Shown here piece by piece: positions 27,810-37,265 of a DNA stretch of 64,000 bases. The notes under the pieces were generated by a model. It worked only from the letters and a program-made list of their open reading frames with translations, did not search any database and was not told where the DNA came from. Source of the DNA: Nitrospirota bacterium (lineage in GTDB: Bacteria > Nitrospirota > Thermodesulfovibrionia > Thermodesulfovibrionales > Dissulfurispiraceae); contig JAFGXL010000015.1 in NCBI GenBank assembly GCA_016936655.1, positions 186,001 through 250,000 on the forward strand, read 5' to 3'. Each line of letters begins with the position of its first letter. The first letter of the stretch is position 1. The translations under genes were made by a program, and so were the position numbers.

Positions 27810-30605
27810 ATGCCAACACCAACCATTCTGATACCAGATCCTGAAAAAGCAGAAAAGAATCTTGAGCACTTTATCTCTCAGAATCCATCATATACAGACC
27901 TGATCGAAACTTACATCAACGAGATCAGCATGCTCTTTGCTTGTAGCCAATTTCTGGCCAACTTCTCAGCATCTCATCCAGAAATTCTTTCTGAAGATCT
28001 CGAGTCACGCAGAAAAAGGCTTGATCAGTCAGTTCTCACAAAGGAGCTGGATAATCTTTTATCTAAATGTTCAGATGTCAACCAGGCTATGAAGGCTGTA
28101 CGCCTTTTCAGAAAAAAACATATGATGAGACTCACAATTCAGGATCTGCTAAAAATATTCAACATAGAAGAGGTGATGTCAGATCTTTCGATGCTGGCTG
28201 ATATGATAATATCCGCATCTGTCAGATTTCTCGATGAGCAGTTATCAAAAAGGTTCGGAAAGCCTCAGGATTTCTCATTCTGTGTTCTAGCGCTCGGCAA
28301 ACTCGGAGCTTATGAGCTTAATTACAGCTCTGATGTTGATCTGATATTCGCCTTCAGAGAAGACGGGGAAACGCCGGGCATAAAAGCCCCCGGAGAAAAT
28401 ATAATCAACAGGATATCATATGCTGAATACTACACAAAGCTTGCAGAATCGCTCAGCAGTTTTCTTGCATCAAACACAGAGGACGGGTTTGTCTACAGGG
28501 TAGATCTTCGCCTCAGGCCACAAGGGCAGAAGGGCAGTCTTGTGCTGCCTTTAAAGGGATATGAAGAATATTATGAATCATGGGGACAGCTCTGGGAAAA
28601 AGCTGCCCTGCTTAGAACCAGATATATAGCAGGCGACAAATCAACAGCCGAAGACTTCATCAAAATAGTTACTCCATTTATCTACAGAAAATATCTCGAT
28701 ATGGAGATGATAGATGAAATACGAAGATTAAAGTCTCAGGTGGAGCAGATAAAACCCGGAACTCTCAGCAGAGACATAAAGCGTGGATACGGCGGTATAC
28801 GCGAAATAGAGTTCTTTATACAAATATTCCAGCTTATGTACGGCGGCAGAGAAAAGATGCTGCGCGAGCGCAGCACTATAAAGGCGCTGCACAGCATAGT
28901 GCAAAAGGGGTTTATTGGGCATGAAGACTTCAGACCTCTTTCGGAAATATACCTTTACCTTAGAACAATTGAACACAGGCTACAGCAGCAAAATGACCTG
29001 CAGACCCATAGCCTGCCGTCAAGCGAACAAGATATGAATATACTAGCACTAAAGATAGGGTTTTCTGATGCTGCTTCATTCATTGATGACCTCAACGCAA
29101 AGCGGAGCAAGGTGCGCAGTTTATATGACTCTCTGCTGGAAACTCCTAAAGATGCCCAACAACCGGACGCAGAAAGCGTAATGAATGACATATACTGGGA
29201 TGGAGACTCGCCTGTTGAGGAAAGCCTTCATAATGCCCTCGCAAGCTTTTATGTAAAGGATATCAACAAAGCTACGCGCTGTTTGGTAAAGATCAGAAAC
29301 CTCAGCTATATGTTCAGCACTCTCAGAAGTAGAAGACTGCTCGAAAAAATTATGCCCATGTTTGTGGATGAGGCGCTCAAGAGTCCTGATCCGGATACAG
29401 CATTAATTCACCTTGTGGATTTTGCAAAGGTGCTCTCGCTGAAAGAGGCCTATCTTGAGGCTATAAACCTCAATCCAGAAATAGTGCCTATGCTCAGCTT
29501 TGTGCTCTCAGGCAGTAAATATCTTGCGCGAATACTGATAGGCAGACCTGAATATATAGAAACGCTGGTTGAAGAAGATTCTGGAATAAAAAGCTCTTTA
29601 TCAATGGAAAATGAGCTGGAAGCTATGTGCGACGGACAGAACGAAGGCACAGCCATACGTATATTCAAAAAAACAGAAGAGATCAGGGCAGGAATGCTCT
29701 TTCTTAAAAAAAAGATAAGCATTACAGAACTAAACCGCGAACTGAGCAGGGCAGCAGAAACAATACTGTCTCTTGTGAACAGAAATAATAAAAGGCTCCA
29801 CATAATAGGAATGGGGAAACTCGGTGCAAGAGAGATATCTTTTGGCTCAGACCTTGACATAATATTTGTCACTCCTGATGAACCAGATGCCTCAGACATA
29901 AGCTCCGCAGAAAATCTGATGCGCACAATGATGTCATATACAAAAGACGGCATAGCATACAAAATAGATACACGGCTCAGGCCAGAAGGCAACAAGGGGC
30001 CTCTGGTAAACTCAATCGAGGGGCTGAGAAAATACTATATGAAAAGCGCGCACCCATGGGAAATCCAGGCTCTGCTCAAAGCAAGATTGATCACCGGATT
30101 TGCCACAGAAAAATCAGAGCTTGCTGCTGAATTTAATGAACTCAGAAAGCAGGCGCTGCTCACAAGAGGATCAGAAATTGATCCTGCGGAGATAAGAAGA
30201 TTGCGAAGCAGAATACAAAAAGAGCTGTCAAATGCATCAGGCTATGACCTGAAATTTGGCTCTGGAGGTCTTGAAGAGCTCGAGTTCAGCATACAGTATC
30301 TGCAGCTGCGCAACTGCTCAGACAATCACCAGCTGCTCAAGCACTCTACGCTTGGCGCATTGAAATCTCTCAAGAAAGCCGGCATTCTGGACGATAATAA
30401 TGAAAAGCAGCTTGTATTAATATATAATTTTTACAGGACAGTAGAGGCTATGCTCAGGCTGCAGGAGAGCTCATCACTTCAGAAAGACCCTGCATCAATG
30501 CATGGCGTGCTTAGTCAGCTGAACATTTCTGCTGAAGAGCTTTACAGTAAGATAGATAATGCCAGAGAATATGTATCGAAATTCTGGGCAGAGATATCAA
30601 ATTAG
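27810..30605 (+). CDS. glnE: bifunctional glutamine synthetase adenylyltransferase/deadenylylase
   Basis: About 931 residues from the ATG at 27810; an in-frame TTG at 27753 inside the preceding gene would add 19. Two nucleotidyltransferase domains are present, each with the metal-binding DxD: Asp175/Asp177 (SSDVDLIFAFRE, N-terminal deadenylylating half) and Asp681/Asp683 (FGSDLDIIFVTPDE, C-terminal adenylylating half), joined by a helical regulatory region. Controlled by PII, it modifies GlnA on Tyr398. The target glnA and the PII gene glnB are encoded just downstream. Confidence 0.95.
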   Translation: MPTPTILIPDPEKAEKNLEHFISQNPSYTDLIETYINEISMLFACSQFLANFSASHPEILSEDLESRRKRLDQSVLTKELDNLLSKCSDVNQAMKAVRLFRKKHMMRLTIQDLLKIFNIEEVMSDLSMLADMIISASVRFLDEQLSKRFGKPQDFSFCVLALGKLGAYELNYSSDVDLIFAFREDGETPGIKAPGENIINRISYAEYYTKLAESLSSFLASNTEDGFVYRVDLRLRPQGQKGSLVLPLKGYEEYYESWGQLWEKAALLRTRYIAGDKSTAEDFIKIVTPFIYRKYLDMEMIDEIRRLKSQVEQIKPGTLSRDIKRGYGGIREIEFFIQIFQLMYGGREKMLRERSTIKALHSIVQKGFIGHEDFRPLSEIYLYLRTIEHRLQQQNDLQTHSLPSSEQDMNILALKIGFSDAASFIDDLNAKRSKVRSLYDSLLETPKDAQQPDAESVMNDIYWDGDSPVEESLHNALASFYVKDINKATRCLVKIRNLSYMFSTLRSRRLLEKIMPMFVDEALKSPDPDTALIHLVDFAKVLSLKEAYLEAINLNPEIVPMLSFVLSGSKYLARILIGRPEYIETLVEEDSGIKSSLSMENELEAMCDGQNEGTAIRIFKKTEEIRAGMLFLKKKISITELNRELSRAAETILSLVNRNNKRLHIIGMGKLGAREISFGSDLDIIFVTPDEPDASDISSAENLMRTMMSYTKDGIAYKIDTRLRPEGNKGPLVNSIEGLRKYYMKSAHPWEIQALLKARLITGFATEKSELAAEFNELRKQALLTRGSEIDPAEIRRLRSRIQKELSNASGYDLKFGSGGLEELEFSIQYLQLRNCSDNHQLLKHSTLGALKSLKKAGILDDNNEKQLVLIYNFYRTVEAMLRLQESSSLQKDPASMHGVLSQLNISAEELYSKIDNAREYVSKFWAEISN

Positions 30606-30638
30606 TTTAAGCACAATCATATTCAATGGAGGCCTAAA

Positions 30639-31160
30639 ATGGATGAACTAATCCCCATAGCCGGGTCCAGCGACCTTAAAAAGAGTTCTTCTGAAGAGAT
30701 TCTCCAGCTTGTCACTTTCACACTTGGAAGTGAAGAGTATGCAGTCGATATACTCAAGGTGCAGGAGATCAACAGGATGAAGGAGATCACAAGGGTGCCA
30801 AATTCTCCTGATTATGTTGAGGGGGTAGTAAACCTCAGGGGCAAGGTTATCCCTGTTGTGAGTCTAAGGATGAAGTTTGGACTACCAGAAAAAGAGAATG
30901 ACGATCAGGCCAGAATAATGATAATGGAGATTGTTGGCATAACAATGGGGCTGATTGTTGACTCTGTATCTGAGGTGCTCAGAATACCTGAGGGTATTGT
31001 CGAACCTCCGCCGCCTATGGCTACATCTATAAGCTCTGAGTTTATAAAAGGGATAGCAAAACTTGAAGACAGGCTTATAATTCTGCTCGATATGGACAGT
31101 CTGGTGGGCAAAGAGAGTGATGCGCAGCTGATAGAGAACGCAACAAAAGCATTAACCTAA
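30639..31160 (+). CDS. cheW: CheW chemotaxis coupling protein
   Basis: 173 residues, one CheW domain: LVTFTLGSEEYAVDILKVQEINRM, VPNSPDYVEGVVNLRGKVIPVVSLRMKFGL, and a C-terminal IKGIAKLEDRLIILLDMDSL. It couples methyl-accepting receptors to CheA in the cytoplasm. No other chemotaxis gene is in the window, so this is an isolated copy. GGAGGCCTAAA precedes the ATG, 33 nt after glnE. Confidence 0.93.
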   Translation: MDELIPIAGSSDLKKSSSEEILQLVTFTLGSEEYAVDILKVQEINRMKEITRVPNSPDYVEGVVNLRGKVIPVVSLRMKFGLPEKENDDQARIMIMEIVGITMGLIVDSVSEVLRIPEGIVEPPPPMATSISSEFIKGIAKLEDRLIILLDMDSLVGKESDAQLIENATKALT

Positions 31161-31179
31161 AACATAAAATAAGTATTAC

Positions 31180-31216
31180 AAAAAGAGGGGAGGCGTTTAA
31201 CGCCTCCCCTCTTTTT
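31180..31216. terminator. bidirectional terminator between cheW and glnA
   Basis: A GC-rich stem (31185-31195 with 31201-31211, extendable into the loop) has AAAAA on its 5' side and TTTTTT on its 3' side, between convergent genes. Confidence 0.92.
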
Positions 31217-31235
31217 TGTCTTTTTAAAACTTTTT

Positions 31236-32648
31236 TTAAATATCGTAGTAGAGGAAGAACTCATAAGGATGCGGCCTGAGCCTGAGCGCATCAACCTCTT
31301 TTGCCCTCTTGTAGCTTATCCATGTCTCAATTGCATCCTCTGTAAAGACATTGCCTTTGAGAAGGAACTCATGATCTTCTTCAAGATGATTCAGCGCATC
31401 CTCAAGAGTGCCGGGCATTGTTGGCACAGATGCGAGTTCCTCAGGACCGAGTTCGTAGATATCCTTGTCGAGCGGCTCGCCTGGATGTATCTTGTTCTCT
31501 ATTCCGTCGAGTCCTGCCATCAGCATAGCTGTAAATGCGAGATATGTGTTGCATGAAGGATCAGGGAATCTAACCTCAACCCTCTTTGCCTTCGGGCTTG
31601 GGGAGTATGTAGGTATTCTTATGGATGCTGAACGGTTTCTTGCAGAGTATGCAAGATTGACAGGAGCCTCAAATCCTGGAGTCAATCTCTTGTACGAATT
31701 GGTTGTGGGATTTGTGAGCGCTGCAAGGGCCTTTGCGTGCTTCAGTATTCCGCCTATGTAGTAGAGTGCCATCTCACTAAGGCCTGCATAGCAGTTTCCT
31801 GCAAAAAGCGGTTTGCCGTCCTTCCATATGCTCTGGTGAACATGCATGCCCGACCCATTGTCGCCAAATAGAGGCTTTGGCATAAATGTGGCTGTCTTGC
31901 CATGCCTTGCTGCTACATTCTTTACAATGTATTTGAAGAGCATATTTTTGTCTGCTATTCTTACCATCGAGTCGAACCTCATGTCTATCTCTGCCTGTCC
32001 TGCTGTTGCAACCTCATGGTGCTCTCTTTCAACATATATGCCGACCTTCTGCATCTCCATAACCATCTCTGTACGGAGGTTCACCTGACTATCTGTCGGA
32101 GGCACAGGGAAATAGCCCTCTTTGTGGCGCGGCTTGTACCCAAGGTTTGGGCCTTCAGCACGGCCTGAGTTCCATATGCCCTCAACAGAATCTATAAAGT
32201 AGTAGCCGCTGTTTGATGTCTGATCGAATCTTATGTCATCGAATATGAAAAACTCCGCCTCAGGACCAAAGTATGCTGTATCTCCTATGCCTGTTGACTT
32301 AAGATAGGCCTCGCCCTTCTGCGCTATGTAACGGGGATCCCTTGAATAGAACTCCTTTGTTATGGGATCAACAACATTGCAGATAAGGCTGAGTGTCGGA
32401 TACTGCATAAACGGATCCATAAACGCTGTTGTTGCATCGGGTATTATCAGCATATCAGAGGTATGTATTGCCTGCCATCCCCTGATTGATGAACCGTCAA
32501 ATCCGAGCCCCTCCTCAAACACAGCCTCGCTCAACTCTGCAACAGGCACAGCAAAGTGCTGCCATATGCCCGGGAAGTCGAGGAACTTGAAGTTAACCAT
32601 TACCACATTGTTTTCCTGAGCCATCTTGATAACATCTTTTGGTGTCAT
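31236..32648 (-). CDS. glnA: type I glutamine synthetase
   Basis: 470 residues. Signatures: [12 protein letters not shown], the glutamate/metal-site motif [11 protein letters not shown], the ATP-site [16 protein letters not shown], and [10 protein letters not shown]. Tyr398 in [12 protein letters not shown] matches the adenylylated tyrosine of GSI-beta enzymes, in line with glnE upstream. It makes glutamine from glutamate, ammonia and ATP. AAAAGGAGGATGT is a strong ribosome site. glnB lies upstream, 112 nt away on the same strand. I see no sigma-54 -24/-12 element in that gap. Confidence 0.98.
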   Translation of the reverse strand: MTPKDVIKMAQENNVVMVNFKFLDFPGIWQHFAVPVAELSEAVFEEGLGFDGSSIRGWQAIHTSDMLIIPDATTAFMDPFMQYPTLSLICNVVDPITKEFYSRDPRYIAQKGEAYLKSTGIGDTAYFGPEAEFFIFDDIRFDQTSNSGYYFIDSVEGIWNSGRAEGPNLGYKPRHKEGYFPVPPTDSQVNLRTEMVMEMQKVGIYVEREHHEVATAGQAEIDMRFDSMVRIADKNMLFKYIVKNVAARHGKTATFMPKPLFGDNGSGMHVHQSIWKDGKPLFAGNCYAGLSEMALYYIGGILKHAKALAALTNPTTNSYKRLTPGFEAPVNLAYSARNRSASIRIPTYSPSPKAKRVEVRFPDPSCNTYLAFTAMLMAGLDGIENKIHPGEPLDKDIYELGPEELASVPTMPGTLEDALNHLEEDHEFLLKGNVFTEDAIETWISYKRAKEVDALRLRPHPYEFFLYYDI

Positions 32649-32760
32649 ACATCCTCCTTTTTTAAAAGAAACTGATTAAACAGTTAATTCTGTCTAAATC
32701 ATTTATACTTTTTTATCCATACAAAAATTAAATACAGGCAATCAGATTTAACTGTACTTA

Positions 32761-33111
<351 letters not shown>

Positions 33112-33130
33112 TCAGCTTCTGTCTGCATAA

Positions 33131-33829
33131 TTAAATGCCAGAGAAAAAGCCTTGATAAAAATTATATGCCCTCGCTGAACATGTTTCGTGATACCTTTCT
33201 GTATCATTTCTGTAAATTTCATAATTCATATTTTCAGCAGCCACCCAGTTCTTGATCATATCTTTTGTAACCTCTATATGAAACTGCAAAGCATACGCAT
33301 TATCACCATATCTGAACGCCTGATTTGCATACATATCAGAACCAAAGAGCCTGACAGCCTGCTTTGGGATATCGAATGTATCCCCATGCCAGTGAAATAC
33401 TTTAAACCTCTTCCAGAAATCTCCTGCTGCCGGATGCACAGCCAGGCTCCTCATATGCTGATCTCTCATGCCATCATCAGTAAGCTCAACATCCTTCCAA
33501 CCAGCCTCTTTCTGCTCGCCCTTGTATACACTGCTGCCAAAAGCATTTGCCATTATCTGTGCGCCAAGACATATGCCGAGCACCTTTTTGCCGTCAGCTA
33601 CAAACTTGCGCACAAGCTTTTCTTCAAAAGCTAAAAATGGATACTGCTCCTTCTCATTCGCACACATCAAACCGCCTAGCATAACAAGCGTATTGAACTT
33701 TGATGTATCAGGAACAGCCTCGCCCGCGTAGAGATCGATAACCTTGTACGACATATCATTCTCTTTGAGAAAAGTTTCTATCGTACCCGGACCTTCTGAT
33801 GTCATGTTTTTAAGTATGAGTACTGGCAT
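33131..33829 (-). CDS. class I glutamine amidotransferase (GMP-synthase-like)
   Basis: 232 residues, a stand-alone triad GATase. Nucleophile Cys87 lies in the elbow LGICLGAQIMA, the catalytic His in LQFHIEVTKDM, and HWHGDTFDIP is the conserved strand of this subfamily. It probably releases ammonia from glutamine or hydrolyses a gamma-glutamyl bond; the acceptor is unknown. It lies between amt and glnB on the same strand, so a link to nitrogen supply is plausible. Confidence 0.8.
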   Translation of the reverse strand: MPVLILKNMTSEGPGTIETFLKENDMSYKVIDLYAGEAVPDTSKFNTLVMLGGLMCANEKEQYPFLAFEEKLVRKFVADGKKVLGICLGAQIMANAFGSSVYKGEQKEAGWKDVELTDDGMRDQHMRSLAVHPAAGDFWKRFKVFHWHGDTFDIPKQAVRLFGSDMYANQAFRYGDNAYALQFHIEVTKDMIKNWVAAENMNYEIYRNDTERYHETCSARAYNFYQGFFSGI

Positions 33830-34037
33830 ATTCCTTATATAGCAATCCTCGTACCAGATATTTTACCGTTGTAAAACAACATGGCTTTTATTTACAACAT
33901 AGCTACATGCACAAACCTTAAGCATGCTCCTGCCTGCATATTAGGCAATCTTAAAAACAATACGAAAGAAGGGATGGACTGGCTTGAGAGATTTTGGCTG
34001 GTTTTGGTAACACTACTTTGCGAAGAGCAGCGAAATA

Positions 34038-34083
34038 CAGCCGCAACTGTTTGAGCTGCCAAAGGCGGCGAGTTTTGCGGCTG
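34038..34083. repeat. long hairpin within the inverted-repeat element
   Basis: CAGCCGCAA (34038-34046) pairs with TTGCGGCTG (34075-34083). Inside, GCTGCC and GGCGGC extend the stem with one wobble. This gives a stable cruciform or RNA hairpin next to the 33-bp repeat arm. Confidence 0.6.
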
Positions 34084-34094
34084 AAGCGCAACAA

Positions 34095-34270
34095 GCCTAA
34101 GGGCAGGGGGATTGAATTCTGAAGCTTCTAAACTACCAGGGTTCAAATATTATTGCTGACAGACTTTGTTGCGCAAATCAAATTGTATCTCTCAGTCTCC
34201 CGCTTCGACTCACGACTGAGTAGCAGTTACCTGTGACAAGCTTCAGAATTCAATCCCCCTGCCCTTAGGC
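34095..34270. repeat. 33-bp perfect inverted repeat with 110-bp interior
   Basis: The left arm 34095-34127 (starts GCCTAAGGGC, ends TCTGAAGCTT) is the exact reverse complement of the right arm 34238-34270. Just outside and inside the arms a second pair, GCGCAACAA (34086-34094) and TTGTTGCGC (34166-34174), is also inverted. The interior contains CTCAGTC/GACTGAG (34191-34197/34214-34220). There is no transposase. It looks like a MITE- or REP-like dispersed element or two repeat copies in opposite orientation. Confidence 0.85.
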
Positions 34271-34274
34271 AAAT

Positions 34275-35567
34275 CTACATCGTATACCCGCTCTCGCCAT
34301 GCTGGCTGATATCCAGACCCATCATCTCTGACTCATCTTCAACCCTAATTCCGACAGTCATATCAAGCGCCTTCAGAATGATATATGACATCAGGAAAGA
34401 GTAGACCGCTGTTATCATGATTACAAGCATCTGCACAAGCAGTAGATGATAGCTGCCGCTGAATACCCCATCAGCTCCGGCAGGATTTATCAGCCTGCTC
34501 GCAAAAAGTCCTGTAGCGAATATCCCGATTATGCCGCCAACACCATGCACACCAAAGGCATCGAGAGAATCATCATATCCGAGCTTTGACTTAAAGTTCA
34601 GCGCCAGATAGCATACAGCCCCTGATGCAAGGCCTATCAGCATGGCAGGCATAGGCCCCACAAAACCTGATGCAGGAGTTATTGTCGCAAGACCCGCAAC
34701 AGCGCCGGTTGCTATGCCAAACACAGTAGGCCTGCCCCTATGCATCCATTCGATAAGAAACCATATCGTTGCTGCTGCCACCGCTGATATATGTGTCACA
34801 ACAAACGCCATTACACTGAGCGTGCCTGATGAAAGTGCGCTGCCTGCATTAAACCCAAACCATCCGAACCATAGCATGCCCGCGCCGAGCACTGTTACAG
34901 GCAGGTTATGCGGCGTAATTGCCTCATGCATATATCCCCTTCTCTTGCCGACCATAACAGCAGCAACAAGAGCTGATATTCCTGATGTTATATGCACAAC
35001 TGCACCACCGGCAAAGTCGAGCGCCCCAAGTTCCTTAAGCCATCCGCCCTTGCCCCATATCCAGTGCGCAACAGGATCATACACAAGCGTTGACCACAGA
35101 AGCGTGAAGATTATGTATGCTGAAAACTTCATTCGCTCTGCAACAGCGCCTGATATGAGTGCAGGAGTTATAACAGCAAACATCGCCTGGTAGATCATAA
35201 ACGCAAGATGCGGAACAGTTGCAGCATAATCAGGATTTGGCTCCAGCCCCACACCGCTCAGAAACGCCCAGTCAAGACTGCCGATGAGTCCGCCGAGATC
35301 AGGACCGAATGCGAGACTGTATCCGAACAATACCCACTGAATGCTGATCACAGCTATTGCAGCAAAGCTCTGCATGATAGTGCCGAGCACATTCTTTCTG
35401 CGCACCATGCCGCCGTAAAACATCGCCAGCCCTATGGTCATGAACATAACAAGAGCAGATGAGATGAGCAGAAAGCCTGTGTCTGCGGCGCTTATGCCGT
35501 CTGCCTGCGCATGCGCGTTCATCGGCAAAAGCATAAAAGTGATAAGAAATAAAATTGTCTTTTCCAT
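34275..35567 (-). CDS. amt: ammonium transporter Amt
   Basis: 430 residues with a cleavable signal peptide (to about residue 21, MNAHAQA) and eleven helices. Amt landmarks: MFYGGMVRRKNVLGTIMQS, the pore twin-His pair in GGAVVHITSG and FGVHGVGGIIGIFATG, and FGWFGFNAGSAL. It conducts ammonium across the inner membrane and is normally gated by GlnK/GlnB binding. AAAGGAGCAGAC precedes the ATG. glnB lies downstream on the same strand but is separated by a repeat element and a GATase gene. Confidence 0.95.
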   Translation of the reverse strand: MEKTILFLITFMLLPMNAHAQADGISAADTGFLLISSALVMFMTIGLAMFYGGMVRRKNVLGTIMQSFAAIAVISIQWVLFGYSLAFGPDLGGLIGSLDWAFLSGVGLEPNPDYAATVPHLAFMIYQAMFAVITPALISGAVAERMKFSAYIIFTLLWSTLVYDPVAHWIWGKGGWLKELGALDFAGGAVVHITSGISALVAAVMVGKRRGYMHEAITPHNLPVTVLGAGMLWFGWFGFNAGSALSSGTLSVMAFVVTHISAVAAATIWFLIEWMHRGRPTVFGIATGAVAGLATITPASGFVGPMPAMLIGLASGAVCYLALNFKSKLGYDDSLDAFGVHGVGGIIGIFATGLFASRLINPAGADGVFSGSYHLLLVQMLVIMITAVYSFLMSYIILKALDMTVGIRVEDESEMMGLDISQHGESGYTM

Positions 35568-35652
35568 GTCTGCTCCTTTAAGTAGAAATCATTTTCTAAA
35601 CTCATTAAAGCCAGAAGCATGCCAGACTGATTTTCCCAAATAAAACAACAAG

Positions 35653-35682
35653 AGGCAGACGGCAATATATTGCCGTCTGCCT
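35653..35682. terminator. 30-bp perfect palindrome, probable terminator upstream of amt
   Basis: AGGCAGACGGCAATA followed by its exact reverse complement. On the minus strand it is followed by TCTTGTTGTTTT, so it may end transcription from hicBA before amt; on the plus strand TAAAAATT follows. The stretch 35683-35858 beyond it shows no gene. Confidence 0.6.
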
Positions 35683-35858
35683 AAAAATTAAGCATCCCCT
35701 GAATAAAAGTTAAGCAGACAGAATGGGACAGATTAAGTCAGGATTAATTTGCAGGAATCAAAGATAATGTGGAGGGGTTAATATCAGTAAAAAAGATTTG
35801 CTGACTCAATTTAAAACAGTTGCTGACCCATTTTTTTGTGGAAAACTAGAAAGCAAAA

Positions 35859-36080
35859 TCAGAGCAGTCTGACAAACTCATCGAGACCAAGACCGGATTG
35901 CCTGATAATAGCTCTTAATGTACCTCTATCTAATTCCTTGTGATTAGGCACCACAAGCTGAGAAAAGGGATCATCTCTGCGCAAAACGATATGGCTGCCT
36001 TCCTGACGTTTGACCACAAAACCTGCCCTGGTCAGAGCCTTTATACAGTCCTGTCCTGAAACCCGTGGAAGCTTCGTCAT
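35859..36080 (-). CDS. hicA: HicA-family mRNA interferase toxin
   Basis: 73 residues, dsRBD-like fold. The catalytic His30 lies in RQEGSHIVLRR, and VVPNHKELDRGTLRAIIRQSGL is the family C-terminal motif. It cleaves mRNA when its antitoxin is lost. It overlaps the upstream hicB by 4 nt, so the order is antitoxin-toxin. Confidence 0.93.
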   Translation of the reverse strand: MTKLPRVSGQDCIKALTRAGFVVKRQEGSHIVLRRDDPFSQLVVPNHKELDRGTLRAIIRQSGLGLDEFVRLL

Positions 36081-36283
36081 ACAGCAACAACTAATGCCTC
36101 GAAGTTTTCCTCAGGCACTGGCAACGCATCATCTTTTAGCGTTTCGATGTATACCTTAATAGCTTCAGAGATATTGCTGATAGCCTCTTCCTTGCTCTTG
36201 CCTTGGCTTATGCAGCCCGGCAGACTGGGGCATTCAGCTACCCAGTACCCATCTTCACCGGGATATATAATCACCTGTCTCAT
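36077..36283 (-). CDS. hicB: HicB-family antitoxin
   Basis: 68 residues with the HicB core YPGEDGYWVAECPSLPGCISQGKSKEEAISNISEAIKVYIE, a partial RNase-H-like fold that caps HicA. It is short and lacks the C-terminal DNA-binding helix-turn-helix found in many HicB proteins, so autoregulation may be by another route. It overlaps hicA by 4 nt. Confidence 0.9.
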   Translation of the reverse strand: MRQVIIYPGEDGYWVAECPSLPGCISQGKSKEEAISNISEAIKVYIETLKDDALPVPEENFEALVVAV

Positions 36284-36449
36284 TACCGCTCACCTCCATC
36301 TCCCTGTATAACTTATTTATATCATACCTCAAAAATATGCGAAAATGCCTTACATCAACTAGAAACCTGACAAACCAGTTCATCCTCAATAATTAGGCAA
36401 CTTTTTTTGGCAAACTTCAGCGCCAAAAGTAGTCACCTCAAACAACTTA

Positions 36450-37025
36450 TTAGGCAGGATAGTTAAATTGATAATATTCTGGATTACTTAACATATCACC
36501 ATAAATGAACCAGCTATCTTGTGTTTCATCAAGTGCACCAAATATCCAGAGTTGCGCAATATTCAATTTTTGCACTTCTATTGCATTAAACTCGAGTCTT
36601 ATTTCTTTGTTCAGGTGAATAGCGACGACCAAATTACTCGACGATGAATATTTTGCCAATTTTGAAATAGTTTCATTTAAGTTTGATTTGCTATTCAACT
36701 TTTCAGAAACTACCTCTTTGAGCTGAACAGGCGTATAGTGCAGGACATCATCTCTTTTAAAATAAGTCACAAAGTCGTAATCAACATCTTCACAATTAGC
36801 AAAGTAAATTTTTTCGCCTACAACCGCCTGACTTAACCCATAACTGAATAGAGCCGCTTCTCGACCTTCCCGATATAATTTTTGCTTATTTCGCCGCAAT
36901 GTTTTTGCTGTATCATCTAAATCGCTATATCCTGCCAAGTCTTCTAATTTTCTATATTCCTTTAGAATCTCCTCAAAATCATAATATTGATATTTCCCCC
37001 ATTTATTTAGTTCTATTGTCTCCAT
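36450..37025 (-). CDS. orphan protein with nuclease-like DxD...QLK motif
   Basis: 191 residues, not recognised as a family. Residues about 80-115 read CEDVDYDFVTYFKRDDVLHYTPVQLKEVV. The acidic residues followed by a strand ending in QLK resemble the PD-(D/E)XK core (Q-x-K variant) of restriction or repair nucleases. This is inference from one motif. It is more AT-rich than its neighbours and lies alone in an islet with HicAB, which suggests acquisition by transfer. No partner methylase is present. Confidence 0.45.
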   Translation of the reverse strand: METIELNKWGKYQYYDFEEILKEYRKLEDLAGYSDLDDTAKTLRRNKQKLYREGREAALFSYGLSQAVVGEKIYFANCEDVDYDFVTYFKRDDVLHYTPVQLKEVVSEKLNSKSNLNETISKLAKYSSSSNLVVAIHLNKEIRLEFNAIEVQKLNIAQLWIFGALDETQDSWFIYGDMLSNPEYYQFNYPA

Positions 37026-37175
37026 TGTTTACCATCCAACAGTTTCATTTATATTTCTTCTGAATTTATGAGGAGTTTAGCCCTGAGCTTTTACACAAGT
37101 CAAGAGAATCCTTCCTTTTTACTTATAGTTAACAAATACGAATATCACCCTACCGCCCAAAATAAAAGAAGCAGC

Positions 37176-37205
37176 TTGCTTTGTCGTTATTCCCTATGAT
37201 ATATT
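37176..37205 (+). promoter_or_regulatory. promoter of the DUF364-ABC-porin operon
   Basis: TTGCTT (37176-37181) and TATATT (37200-37205) lie 18 bp apart and have the same internal layout as the modE promoter. The leader of about 55 nt contains GCCGG/CCGGC (37217-37221/37238-37242) before the AGGAGGAACACAA ribosome site. Confidence 0.6.
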
Positions 37206-37208
37206 ACG
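37185..37208 (+). promoter_or_regulatory. ModE-box-like operator in the DUF364 operon promoter
   Basis: CGTTATTCCC-N5-TATATTACG. The outer 8-mers CGTTATTC and ATATTACG are imperfect inverted halves of CGTTATAT/ATATAACG with an 8-bp gap, like the ModE box as I remember it. All 18 fixed bases of CGTTATTCCC-N5-TATATTAC recur in the modE promoter at 44678-44700. It covers the spacer and -10, so binding would repress. Confidence 0.65.
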
Positions 37209-37265
37209 AATCGCAAGCCGGATTCAGTAAAACAATACCGGCAACACATATTAGGAGGAACACAA

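Larger units (their letters stand above)
33830..34274. other. 445-bp non-coding stretch carrying a structured inverted-repeat element
   Basis: No credible gene is present. The minus-strand frame at 33892-34146 is Leu/Ser/Pro-rich and reads straight through the repeat arms. The region contains the hairpin at 34038-34083, the 33-bp inverted repeat at 34095-34127/34238-34270, and small palindromes in the interior. It separates amt from the GATase and glnB. Confidence 0.7.

Noticed and set aside
32649-32760. Sigma-54 promoter upstream of glnA
   Set aside because: No GG-N10-GC (-24/-12) element was found in the 112-bp gap.
33892-34146. 84-codon minus-strand frame in the repeat region
   Set aside because: It is Leu/Ser/Pro/Gln-rich, has no ribosome site and runs through the repeat arm and hairpin, so it is most likely a by-product of the repeat.
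35700-35858. Phrases such as gggacagattaag and gctgacccattt that recall flanks of REP-associated transposases
   Set aside because: Too short and without any transposase remnant; kept only as an unexplained non-coding stretch.
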